DNA from: Hymenobacter lucidus
Lineage (GTDB): Bacteria; Bacteroidota; Bacteroidia; Cytophagales; Hymenobacteraceae
Reading direction: 5' to 3'
Length of the DNA stretch: 64,000 bases
Assembly: GCF_020447265.1 (NCBI RefSeq)
Contig: NZ_JAJADR010000001.1
Span: forward strand, 620,001 to 684,000
Below the pieces are notes generated by a model. It saw nothing but the letters and a program-made list of their open reading frames with translations, had not been told where the DNA came from and searched no databases. This document shows, in pieces, positions 34,234-42,278 of the stretch. Position 1 is the stretch's first letter. Each line of letters opens with the position of its first letter. The position numbers and the translations under genes are program-made.

Positions 34234-35441
34234 CGGGAGCCGGGCAGCAGGATGGTAGAGTAAAGCTCCGCAAACTGCCGGCCCACTTCGGCGTAGCTGA
34301 AATGGGCCACCGCGTAGTGGCGCAACTGCTCGGCGCTGAAACGCTCCGGATGCCGCAGCACCGTTGACAAGGCCTGCTCCAAAGCCGCCTCATCCTGCGG
34401 GGCTACCAGCAGGCCGCGGGTGCCATCGGGGGGTAGCAATTCGGGCACGCCGCCCACGCTGGTAGCCACGGCCGGCAGCCCGCTGGCCTGGGCCTCGATG
34501 AGCACGCAGGGCAGGTTTTCGTAGTTGCTGAACAGCACGAAGCAGGTGGCTTGCCGCATTTGCTCGGCCACCTGCGCCTGGGTCAGCTTGCCCAGAAAAA
34601 ACACGTGCGTATTCAGCAGCCCTAGCTCGGCGGCCAGCTCCTGCAGTGCGGTTTCGTGAAGGCCGTAGCCGGCAATGCGCAGCGTGAGAGCCGGCCAGCG
34701 CCCCACCAGCCGCGCCATTACCCGCAGAATCCCGCCCAGGTTTTTAGCTGGCTCGTTGAAGGCCGCCACGTGCAGCAAGTGTTGCCCCGCAGCAGTAGCT
34801 GACCTAGAAGCAGCCCGTAAAGAAGCCGGCTTGAACAGCTGAGTATCCACCACGTTCGGAATAACGACCGGCCGGGAATTTTCTAGCCCCAGCTGCTGCA
34901 TGGCCTGCCGCAGGTTGTGCGACACCGTGTGCAGCGCCGCCGCCTTTCTGATAACCCGACTGCTCAGCCAGCGCCGCAGCTTGCCGATGCGGTGGGCATT
35001 CTGGGGCAGATACAGCGTCCAGTGTTCCGTAACGAGGTAGGGAATACCCCGCGTGAGTTGCAGCCACCACGCAAACAGGCCGGTGCGCAGCAGTACATGC
35101 ACGTGTACCAGTTGTGGCAGAGCGCCCCAATGCCGTGCCACGCGCCGGTAGCCGCAGCCCAGGCACCAGAAGTACAGCAGCAGCTTAAGTAGCTTGTCGA
35201 GTGGGCCCAGCCCCGTGGGCCGGGCGCGGTAGTAGTAGCGCAGCGTGGGCACGGGCGCGGCCAGGTCGGCTTCGCACACGGTCAGGCTGGGCAACGGGCC
35301 CCGGGCAACGGCCGCGAAAAGCACCGCTACCTGGGCGTGCGGGGCAATGGCTGCCACGTGTCGGGCCACGAAGTCACCATCCTGGTCGTCGTAGCGGTGG
35401 GGGTACCACTTGGGCAGCATCAGCACGCGGGGCAGCTTCAT
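34230..35441 (-). CDS. GT4-family glycosyltransferase
   Basis: 403 residues. It has the GT-B fold of family 4: an N-terminal donor/acceptor domain beginning LPRVLMLPKWYPHRYDDQDGDFVARHVAAIAPHAQV, the linker TVSHNLRQAMQQLGLENSRPVVIPNVVDTQLFKP, and the C-terminal nucleotide-sugar site LPCVLIEAQASGLPAVATSVGGVPELL (the Ex7E motif). It would add a sugar to a lipid-linked oligosaccharide or surface glycan; donor and acceptor are unknown. It is the first gene of a two-gene operon with the flippase. Its 5' leader contains an unusually strong hairpin. Confidence 0.9.
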   Translation of the reverse strand: MKLPRVLMLPKWYPHRYDDQDGDFVARHVAAIAPHAQVAVLFAAVARGPLPSLTVCEADLAAPVPTLRYYYRARPTGLGPLDKLLKLLLYFWCLGCGYRRVARHWGALPQLVHVHVLLRTGLFAWWLQLTRGIPYLVTEHWTLYLPQNAHRIGKLRRWLSSRVIRKAAALHTVSHNLRQAMQQLGLENSRPVVIPNVVDTQLFKPASLRAASRSATAAGQHLLHVAAFNEPAKNLGGILRVMARLVGRWPALTLRIAGYGLHETALQELAAELGLLNTHVFFLGKLTQAQVAEQMRQATCFVLFSNYENLPCVLIEAQASGLPAVATSVGGVPELLPPDGTRGLLVAPQDEAALEQALSTVLRHPERFSAEQLRHYAVAHFSYAEVGRQFAELYSTILLPGSR

Positions 35442-35456
35442 AGTGGGTGCAAGCTA

Positions 35457-35506
35457 CAGGCTTTTTTATTGGCCGCCGCACAAGCGGCGGCCAATAAAAA
35501 AGCCTG
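35457..35506 (-). terminator. Perfect 23-bp hairpin in the leader of the glycosyltransferase gene
   Basis: 35457-35479 and 35484-35506 are perfect reverse complements of 23 bases with a 4-base loop. The stem centre is GGCCGCCGC, flanked by A/T runs and AGGCTTTTTT. The AAAAAAGCCTG end is shared with the next hairpin, so the two structures compete. Confidence 0.8.
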
Positions 35507-35529
35507 CCCCCAACCGGGAACAGGCTTTT
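35498..35529 (-). terminator. Terminator of the beta-helix protein gene
   Basis: AAAAGCCTG (35498-35506) pairs with CAGGCTTTT (35521-35529) around a CCC/GGG-containing loop. In minus-strand RNA it is followed by the U-run of the adjoining hairpin. It starts 54 bases after the stop of the gene at 35583. Confidence 0.65.
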
Positions 35530-35582
35530 CTCGCACACCTATTATTGTCAATAACAGTTCAATAAGTATTGGTAATGACTAC

Positions 35583-37241
35583 TTACTTGGCTACCACGAA
35601 GCGCACCGTCCGGCTCGTTTCGTTGGTCGTAACGGTGGCCATATACACGCCGTTTTTCAGCGTAGCCGGCAAGGCCAGCTGCTGCAAGCCGGCCGTCAGC
35701 CGCCCGGCTTCGATAACGGCTACCTGCCGGCCCACCGCGTCTACGATGCGCACCGAGGCCACATCAGCCCGCTTCAGGTCGAAGGAGAGTAGGGCGCTGC
35801 CCACTACGGGGTTGGGGGCTACGCTCAGGCCCTGCAGCTGGTCGGAGGCGGGCTTGGCGGCCAGTGTCTGACCTACCAGATTGTAGCAGGTGGTCTGGGG
35901 GTTGAAGTTGGTCCAGCCGCTGGCCCAGTTGGTGTCCCCGAAAGCGCCCCGGAACGTGCCGGTTTTGTCGAAGAAGGCATCGGCCAGCTTGGCATCAGTG
36001 AAGGCGGCGCCGGTGCGCAGGGGCGAGGCGGCCGGTAGCTCGAAGCTCGGTACGCAGGCCGAGTTGGTGCACAGGCCCGTCGAGTTAAAGTTGTCGGCAT
36101 TCAACCCCAGGTCCGAGGCATTGGTGTAGAGCGTGTTGGCCCGGGCAGCGGCGTTCCAGTAGCCGGCCACGTCGAAGCTGGTCACGCCGGCGGCTTCGAA
36201 GTTGGTGGTCGTCATGTTGGCCATGACGTTGTTTTTCAGCACCAGGCTGCCGTTGGTGGCGTTGGCCTGGGCCAGGGCGCCGTCCAGCGTTAGGCCCGTG
36301 GGCCAGCCCGACAGCACCGTGTTGAAGATGGAAATGGCCGTGTTGCGGCGCAGGTGCATGGCCCGCGTGAAGTTGGCCGAAGCCCCGATAGGGGTGCGCA
36401 GCAGCGCCGTCACGTTCGAAAACACCGGCGAGGTCTGGGGCGAGTTGGTCGAGCCACCCGCGTCGTTGTCCGATTCAAAGGCTGTGGAGCCCGATACGTC
36501 GCCCACGGTGGGCGTGCGCACGATCAGGCCGTACTGCACCTTGCCCGAGTAGCCGTTGTCGGTGTCGAAGTCATCGTCGGTAGCCGATACGGCCACCAGG
36601 TGCTTGGCATTCACGGTGCCGCCGAAGAACTCGAAGGAGTCGTCGCCGGAAGCATACACCTGCACGTAGTCGATGGTGGTGCCCGCACCCACGCCGCCCA
36701 GCGTCAGGCCGTTGATTTCGGAGTTAGGCTGGAAGGCAATGCCGGGAAACTCGATGCGCACGTAGCGCAGAATGCCCGAGTTGTCGTTGGCATCCGAGCC
36801 GCCGTAAGTCGAGCCCACGCCGCCTTCGATGATGGGCGTACCGCTTAGGTTCACCGGTGCCCGACCGCACAGGATCAGTCCGCCCCAGTCGCCGCGGCCC
36901 CGGCTGCCAGACGGCTCATTCGAGGTAAATACGATGGGCTGGGTGGCCGTGCCGTCGGCAATAATCCGGGCGCCCTGCTCGATGATGAGTGCGCCCTTCG
37001 ACGACTTCTCGCCCTTGATAATGGTGCCGGGCTGAATGGTGAGCGTGGCACCCGCCTTCACGTACACGAAGCCCGAGAGCAGGTAGATGTTGGTGTTGCT
37101 CCAGGTGGTATTGGAGGTAATATTCCCGCTGACGGTAACGGCACTCGGGGCGGCCGGGCAGGTAGTTTGTGCCAGCACCGATACGGTGGGGGCAGCGGCC
37201 AGCGCAGCGGCCAGAAGTACGGGAAGTAGCAGCTTTTTCAT
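35583..37241 (-). CDS. T9SS-sorted beta-helix surface protein
   Basis: 552 residues with signal peptide (KLLLPVLLAAALAAAPTVSVLAQ). Residues about 35-330 read as a right-handed parallel beta-helix: repeated short strands (ITSNTTWSNTNIYLLSGFVYVKAGATLTIQPGTIIKG, GALIIEQGARIIADG, PIVFTSNEPSGSRGRGDWGGLIL, SGILRYVRIEFPGI). The C-terminal 80 residues (GLSVAPNPVVGSALLSFDL..., RIVDAVGRQVAV, NGVYMATVTTNETSRTVRFVVAK) are a T9SS type A sorting domain, so the protein should be on the cell surface or released. It lies 106 bases after the TonB-dependent receptor gene and in the same direction, so it probably belongs to one uptake locus with it. The ligand is unknown. Confidence 0.8.
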   Translation of the reverse strand: MKKLLLPVLLAAALAAAPTVSVLAQTTCPAAPSAVTVSGNITSNTTWSNTNIYLLSGFVYVKAGATLTIQPGTIIKGEKSSKGALIIEQGARIIADGTATQPIVFTSNEPSGSRGRGDWGGLILCGRAPVNLSGTPIIEGGVGSTYGGSDANDNSGILRYVRIEFPGIAFQPNSEINGLTLGGVGAGTTIDYVQVYASGDDSFEFFGGTVNAKHLVAVSATDDDFDTDNGYSGKVQYGLIVRTPTVGDVSGSTAFESDNDAGGSTNSPQTSPVFSNVTALLRTPIGASANFTRAMHLRRNTAISIFNTVLSGWPTGLTLDGALAQANATNGSLVLKNNVMANMTTTNFEAAGVTSFDVAGYWNAAARANTLYTNASDLGLNADNFNSTGLCTNSACVPSFELPAASPLRTGAAFTDAKLADAFFDKTGTFRGAFGDTNWASGWTNFNPQTTCYNLVGQTLAAKPASDQLQGLSVAPNPVVGSALLSFDLKRADVASVRIVDAVGRQVAVIEAGRLTAGLQQLALPATLKNGVYMATVTTNETSRTVRFVVAK

Positions 37242-37286
37242 AGATCAGAAAGACGGTGAAATGATGCTGCGAAGGTCCGAAACAAC

Positions 37287-37313
37287 AACGCCCACCCGGC
37301 TAGGGTAGGCGTT
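37287..37313 (-). terminator. Weak hairpin between receptor and beta-helix genes
   Basis: AACGCC-C-ACCC pairs with GGGT-A-GGCGTT, with one internal mismatch. There is no clear T-run, so partial termination or an RNA-processing site is as likely as a true terminator. Confidence 0.35.
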
Positions 37314-37347
37314 ATGGTTTCGTTAGCGGCGTGTTACCTTATTGTTG

Positions 37348-40179
37348 CTAGAAGTTATAGGTCAGGCCCAATGTGGAATAGCTGCCCCGGCGAAACTCGG
37401 CAAACGGGCCCCGTTCGTTGCTGTCGATTTTGCCGCTGCGGTCGAAGTCGTAGTACTGCCGCACTTTCTGGTTGAGCACGTCCTGCATGCCGGCCTTGAT
37501 CTGCATATGCTGGCCGATGCCCTTGGTCACGGCCAGGTCAATCACGTGGCGGGGCATTTCGATAACGGAGTAGTTGAACTGCTTGTCGCCGGCGAACTGG
37601 ATGCGCTGGCCCAGCACGTTGTACTGCGCCGAAATCTGCCAGTGGGTAGCATCATCCTGGTAGAATACGCCCGCATTCACCACGTAGGGCGACTGTCCCT
37701 GCAGCGCCCGGTCGGAAAGGGCAAAGTCCTTGTTTTCGCCATTCTCTTTCAGCTGCACCCGGCTCTTGATCAGCGAGGCATTCAGCACCAGCGAAAAGTG
37801 CTGCAGAAATGGGTTCTGGGTTAGCTCCACAAATGATTTGCGGGCTTCCACTTCCACGCCCACGTCATAGGCATTGTCGGCATTCTGGAAGGTCAGGTAG
37901 GTTTGCTCCGTCGATACCGACTGGGTCGACTGCTCGATGGCGTCGCGGAAGTACTTGTAGAACACGCCCACCGACAGCAGCTCCGAGCGCGAAGGGTAAA
38001 ACTCGTAGCGCAGGTCGCCGTTGTAAATCGTGGCCGTCTTCAGGTCGCGGTTACCCGTAATGATGGCGTTGTTGGTGTAGTCGAAGTAAGCGTAGTTGGC
38101 CACTTCCCGGAACTCGGGGCGGTTTACGGTTACGCTACCGGCCAGGCGCAGCAAGGAGCGCTGGTTGAAGTTGAAGGTGGCGTTCAGCGAAGGCATCGGA
38201 ATCACGCGCTTCTCCAGGTAAGCCGTATCAGTGGGGCTGCCGTTCACCAGCGACTTGCGGTTGTACTCCACCCGCACGCCGCCCGAAATGTTGAGCTGGT
38301 CAGATACCGTCACTACCCCGCTGATATAACCGGCTACCAGCGTATTCTGGGCCGTGTACCGGTCGCGCGGCACGGTGCCTTCGCTCAGCTTGAAGCCAGT
38401 CTGCGGGTCCAGGTTTTCCGGGGCGAAGATCTGGTCGATGGGCAACGACACCAGCCGGTTTACCCGCTCGGCATTGTCTTCGTTTTCGAAATAGGCCGAG
38501 TTGCCAATAACATAGGAGAAGTAGCGGTTCTCGAAGTTGCGTTTCTTCTGCTCGGTATAGAAGCCAACCCGGATCTTTTTCTGCGTGGCCTGGGTCGTGT
38601 CGCGGCCCATAATGCGCCGTTCCCACTGCCCGCTGGCCATGTAGGTGTTTTCCTTCAGGCTGGAGAAAAAGCGGCTGGCGTCGTAGGGGTTGCCGCCGTT
38701 GGGAATTACTACCAGAAACGGCCGGGGCGTGTCGCCTTCCCGGGGCGTAATCCGCTGGCTATTGTAACGGCTGTAGTCGGGTTCGTCTTTGTACACATAG
38801 TTGTAGCCGGCGGCCCAGGTCACGTTGGTGTGCTCACCGGCGCCCAGGTCGTGTGAGCCCTGCAGCTGCCCCGAGTAGATGGTGCGGCTCTGGTAATGCA
38901 GCGCGTTGCTTTGCCGGTCGAGGCCCTGGTCCAGGATCTGGCCCGTGCGGTGCGTTACTTCATCGGTCCCCAGTTGGTTGAGAAAATTGCGGAACTCGAT
39001 GCGGTTACGGTCGTTCAGGCGGGCCTGCCAGTTGTGGATAATGCCCAGGCGGGTGCCCGTTACGGCCCGCTCGTCGTTGTAGAGGTATTGCTGGCGCGGC
39101 TGGTTGGTAGCCGGGTCGGTTTCAATCAGGTAGCGGCTGCGCGTAATGTTGGTCTGCTCGTGGGTGTTTGAGTACGAGAGCGAGGTAATGTTGCTTAGAT
39201 ACACGCTACCGATTTCGTAGCGCCGGCTCAGTCCCAGCGAGATGCGCAGGTCGGGGCGGGCCGTAATGCGGCTGGGCAGCCACTCGTTGCGAAACTGGGG
39301 CTGCGCCGCGTTGTCGAGCTTCTCGGGCGTGCCACCCGGCATCTGGCGCGTGCCGTTGTCGAAGCCCAGCCAGTCGGTGTTGCTGCGGCTGCTCACTTGG
39401 TAGCCACTCTTGAAGGTGGTGTTGCTGCGGGCCCAGCCCGAAACGCTCAGGCTGGTGGCGTTTTCCAGCACGCTGTTCTTGGTGTACACTTTCACCACGC
39501 CGCCGCCCATTTCGCCGGGCAGCTCCGGCGAGCCCGATTTGAAAATCAATACCCGGTCGATAACCGAGCTGGGCAGGATGTCAAACGAAAAGGAGCGGGT
39601 GTCTACTTCGGCCGAAGGCGTCAGCGCATCGTTCAGCAACACCGTGTTGTAGCGCTCGGCCAGGCCCCGGATGACGATGAAGTTGTTGCTCTGAATCGTG
39701 ACGCCCGGAATGCGCTTTACTACTTCGGCCGCGTCACGGTCCAGCGTTTTCACAATCTGGTCGTTGCTCATGCCGCTCACCACCACCTCACTCTTCTTCA
39801 GGTCCTGAATCATGGCCACCTCGGTGCCCGTCTGCTTCTGGCCGGTCACGGTCACCTCTTTCAGGTTGGTCACGTTTTCTTCCATCGTGCCGTTGAGGGT
39901 GGTTTTGCCTCCACTCGTCACCACGATTCCAGCGAACGTCAGCGGCTTGTAGCCGATGTAGGTCATCGTGATATTATAGGTGCCCGGGTCGAGCTTCAGC
40001 TCGTATTTTCCCTCCACATCCACCGGGGCGGCCTGCACGGTACCCGTTACCAGCACGGTAGCACCAATCACACCTTCCCCCGTTTTCTTGTCAGTGACTT
40101 TTCCGATGATGGCTCCCTGCTGAGCGAAGGCAAAAGAGTTGACAGTCAGAAAAATAAGCAGTAGTCCTAGACGGCGCAT
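37348..40179 (-). CDS. TonB-dependent outer-membrane receptor with carboxypeptidase-regulatory-like domain
   Basis: 943 residues from ATG 40179 (MRRLGLLLIFLTVNSFAFAQ signal peptide); an in-frame GTG at 40203 is less likely. Residues about 20-105 are the CarboxypepD_reg-like domain (IIGKVTDKKTGEGVIGATVLVTGT...). The plug follows (EVVKRIPGVTIQSNNFIVIRGLAERYNTVLLNDALTPSAEVD..., VLIFKSGSPELPGEMGGGVVKVYTK), then a beta-barrel ending GSYSTLGLTYNF with the C-terminal Phe. Such receptors import large or scarce ligands with TonB/ExbBD energy. There is no SusD gene next to it; instead a T9SS beta-helix protein follows, as in some SusD-less Bacteroidota uptake loci. The ligand cannot be told. Confidence 0.93.
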   Translation of the reverse strand: MRRLGLLLIFLTVNSFAFAQQGAIIGKVTDKKTGEGVIGATVLVTGTVQAAPVDVEGKYELKLDPGTYNITMTYIGYKPLTFAGIVVTSGGKTTLNGTMEENVTNLKEVTVTGQKQTGTEVAMIQDLKKSEVVVSGMSNDQIVKTLDRDAAEVVKRIPGVTIQSNNFIVIRGLAERYNTVLLNDALTPSAEVDTRSFSFDILPSSVIDRVLIFKSGSPELPGEMGGGVVKVYTKNSVLENATSLSVSGWARSNTTFKSGYQVSSRSNTDWLGFDNGTRQMPGGTPEKLDNAAQPQFRNEWLPSRITARPDLRISLGLSRRYEIGSVYLSNITSLSYSNTHEQTNITRSRYLIETDPATNQPRQQYLYNDERAVTGTRLGIIHNWQARLNDRNRIEFRNFLNQLGTDEVTHRTGQILDQGLDRQSNALHYQSRTIYSGQLQGSHDLGAGEHTNVTWAAGYNYVYKDEPDYSRYNSQRITPREGDTPRPFLVVIPNGGNPYDASRFFSSLKENTYMASGQWERRIMGRDTTQATQKKIRVGFYTEQKKRNFENRYFSYVIGNSAYFENEDNAERVNRLVSLPIDQIFAPENLDPQTGFKLSEGTVPRDRYTAQNTLVAGYISGVVTVSDQLNISGGVRVEYNRKSLVNGSPTDTAYLEKRVIPMPSLNATFNFNQRSLLRLAGSVTVNRPEFREVANYAYFDYTNNAIITGNRDLKTATIYNGDLRYEFYPSRSELLSVGVFYKYFRDAIEQSTQSVSTEQTYLTFQNADNAYDVGVEVEARKSFVELTQNPFLQHFSLVLNASLIKSRVQLKENGENKDFALSDRALQGQSPYVVNAGVFYQDDATHWQISAQYNVLGQRIQFAGDKQFNYSVIEMPRHVIDLAVTKGIGQHMQIKAGMQDVLNQKVRQYYDFDRSGKIDSNERGPFAEFRRGSYSTLGLTYNF

Positions 40180-40202
40180 AGAGCTGTGATTTTTTCGTTT
40201 CA

Positions 40203-40210
40203 CAAAGCTA
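40203..40210 (-). promoter_or_regulatory. -7 element of the TonB-dependent receptor gene
   Basis: CAAAGCTA on the plus strand is TAGCTTTG on the minus strand, a full match to TAnnTTTG, 24 bases before the ATG at 40179. No good -33 TTG is at the expected spacing. Confidence 0.45.
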
Positions 40211-40295
40211 CCGTGGCCCTATTATGCCAGTATTGCGACAACATTACCGTTATGTTATTCTCAAGGGGGTATACACATATTACCTTGGAAATCAT

Positions 40296-40303
40296 TACTT
40301 TTG
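40296..40303 (+). promoter_or_regulatory. -7 element of yicC
   Basis: TACTTTTG, a full match to TAnnTTTG, 37 bases before the yicC ATG. The -33 region is not convincing. Confidence 0.45.
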
Positions 40304-40339
40304 CACCCGCTTTCCTCCGACCCTCTTTTACTGCTCTCC

Positions 40340-41233
40340 ATGCTTTTGTCCATGACCGGCTACGGAATCGCTCACCGTGAAACCGACCGTTATTCGGCCA
40401 CGGTCGAAATCAAGTCCCTGAATTCCAAAACGCTGGATCTGACGTTGCGTCTGCCACGTTTCCTGCAGGATCGGGAGCTGGAACTCCGAAATCTTATAAC
40501 CAAGACGCTGGTTCGGGGCAAAGTAAATCTTAGCTTCGACTTCGTGCGGCCCCGCAACAGTGTGCGTCCGGCGGCCGTGCTCAACCAGGAAGCCCTGCTG
40601 GCCTCTTACCGCGAACTGGAAAAAGCGGCCGAGTTAGTTGGGGCTCCCAAAGACCAGCTCTTTGCGCTGGCCCTGCACATGCCCGGCGTGCTACAGGCTC
40701 CTACCGAAGCGGCCGTAGCCGAGGAAGAGGAGGAAATAGGCTGGGACGAGCTGCTGCCGCTGGTAACCGAGGCCCTGGAGCGCGTCAACCAGTTTCGCAA
40801 CGACGAAGGTCAGACCCTGACCACCGAAATTGTGGGCTACGTCAACCGCATTCAGGAGTTTCTGCTGGAAGTCGAGCAGCACGACCCAACGCGCATCGAG
40901 CAGGTCCGGCTCCGGCTGCAGCAGCACCTGGCCGAGCTGACCAGTCACGAGCAGTTCAACCCCATTCGCTTTGAGCAGGAGGTTCTTTACTATATTGAGA
41001 AGCTTGACATTGCCGAGGAAAAGGTTCGTTTGACCAGTCATTTGCAGTACTTCATCGAAACGGTAGGTATACCCGAGCCCAGCGGAAAGAAATTAGCGTT
41101 TATTTCGCAGGAAATTGGGCGTGAAATCAACACAATCGGTTCAAAAGCAAATGATTCCACGGTTCAGCATCTGGTCGTGGGAATGAAGGAAGAGCTGGAA
41201 AAAATCAAGGAGCAGATCAACAATATTCTTTGA
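40340..41233 (+). CDS. yicC: YicC-family endoribonuclease-like protein
   Basis: 297 residues from ATG 40340 (MLLSMTGYGIAHRETDRYSATVEIKSLNSKTLDLTLRLPRFL), which is the hallmark YicC N-terminus (MTGYG, EIKSLNSK). The C-terminal DUF1732 block is also present (KLAFISQEIGREINTIGSKANDSTVQHLVVGMKEELEKIKEQINNIL). E. coli YicC is reported to be an endoribonuclease affecting the stability of the small RNA RyhB. The usual neighbour gmk is absent here. The frame upstream of 40340 lies within the promoter region and is not translated in this view. Confidence 0.95.
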   Translation: MLLSMTGYGIAHRETDRYSATVEIKSLNSKTLDLTLRLPRFLQDRELELRNLITKTLVRGKVNLSFDFVRPRNSVRPAAVLNQEALLASYRELEKAAELVGAPKDQLFALALHMPGVLQAPTEAAVAEEEEEIGWDELLPLVTEALERVNQFRNDEGQTLTTEIVGYVNRIQEFLLEVEQHDPTRIEQVRLRLQQHLAELTSHEQFNPIRFEQEVLYYIEKLDIAEEKVRLTSHLQYFIETVGIPEPSGKKLAFISQEIGREINTIGSKANDSTVQHLVVGMKEELEKIKEQINNIL

Positions 41234-41294
41234 GTACAAGCCTCTTCCACTAATGACTGTAAGTATGTAGAATTGAACTTTTGACATAAATTTT

Positions 41295-41316
41295 GGTATA
41301 GTTGATTCCCTATACC
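41295..41316. promoter_or_regulatory. Operator-like palindrome in a gene-free stretch
   Basis: GGTATAG, 8 bases, CTATACC: an exact 7-bp inverted repeat in the 330-base AT-rich interval 41234-41565 between yicC and the small secreted-protein gene. It could be a regulator-binding site. No regulator is adjacent. Nothing else was identified in this interval. Confidence 0.3.
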
Positions 41317-41565
41317 GAAGCCGGTAATTTTATGTTGACCCGGAGGACATCCAGAAATAGATATTTTTCGTAAATGCCCTCAGATAGCTTAAAACCACAT
41401 TTTTCGGGTGCCCGGAGAGTGGTTTAGCCCAAGAAGCCAATTATTTTCAAACGAAAATTTGCAGCTTCAGATTTTCTGCGTAAATTGTGTTATCCGAACA
41501 GAGTGACTACTCTACATTCGGACTCTTACTTACCCTTGAATTCCACGTTTTTTTCAGCCACTACT

Positions 41566-42108
41566 ATGAAAAAAGCCTTACTAGCTCCCGTACTCTGCCT
41601 GACGCTGTTGCTGACGGCATTCCGCCCTTTCGCCGAGGTGGAAATGATCAAAAAGCGCGTACTCAGCGAGCGGGTTGAGATCTTGATTCCCAAGGGTTTC
41701 GAGGTGATGAGCGAGCAGCAGATGGACTTCAACTATGCCAAAGCCCAGAGCCGTCCGAGCGTTATCTACACCAACAGCAAAGAGGCCAGCATCGCCTTTA
41801 CCTACACCGACAACACGGCCGATCAGGATATGATCGATATGTATGCCGCCAACTTCTACAAGATGTACTCCAAGCAGTACAAGGAGGCGAAGTGGTTCAA
41901 CAACGGTGTTAAAGAAATCAACGGCCGCAAAATTGGCTTCATGGAACTGATGAAGCCGGAGCTGGGCCACGAGGTGTACAACCTGGTTTTCTTCACCGAT
42001 GTGGAAGGCAAACTGCTGATGTGCAACTTCACCTGCGCTGACCGTCAGAAGCCGGAGTGGGAGGCAGTAGCCAAGCAGATCATGTCTTCGTTCAAGTCGA
42101 ACGGCTAA
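41566..42108 (+). CDS. Small secreted protein of unknown function
   Basis: 180 residues from ATG 41566, with signal peptide (MKKALLAPVLCLTLLLTAFRPFA). The mature part (MIKKRVLSERVEILIPKGFEVMSEQQMDF..., EASIAFTYTDNTADQDMIDMYAANFYKMY, NGVKEINGRKIGFMELMKPELGHEVYNLVFFTDVEGKLLMCNFTC) has the alternating strand/helix pattern of PsbP-like or Mog1-like folds, as in other small periplasmic proteins of Bacteroidota. No family is assigned with confidence. It is monocistronic with a strong hairpin downstream. Role unknown. Confidence 0.72.
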   Translation: MKKALLAPVLCLTLLLTAFRPFAEVEMIKKRVLSERVEILIPKGFEVMSEQQMDFNYAKAQSRPSVIYTNSKEASIAFTYTDNTADQDMIDMYAANFYKMYSKQYKEAKWFNNGVKEINGRKIGFMELMKPELGHEVYNLVFFTDVEGKLLMCNFTCADRQKPEWEAVAKQIMSSFKSNG

Positions 42109-42141
42109 GCTTTTTCGCTACCGCAGAAGCCTAAATAATCC

Positions 42142-42190
42142 AACAATCCCGGAATTGTCTGCCTAATGGTAGATGATTCCGGGATTGTTT
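42142..42190 (+). terminator. Terminator, probably bidirectional
   Basis: A 14-bp perfect stem, AACAATCCCGGAAT / ATTCCGGGATTGTT, around a 20-base loop, with T bases after it, 33 bases past the stop of the small secreted-protein gene. Confidence 0.75.
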
Positions 42191-42278
42191 CGTTTTAGCT
42201 GGATTCAGGTGAATGCAGGTGCTAGGTCGTTTTAGTAATCGTACACGGCCGGAAGCGCAGGAGAATAACTATGTGGGT

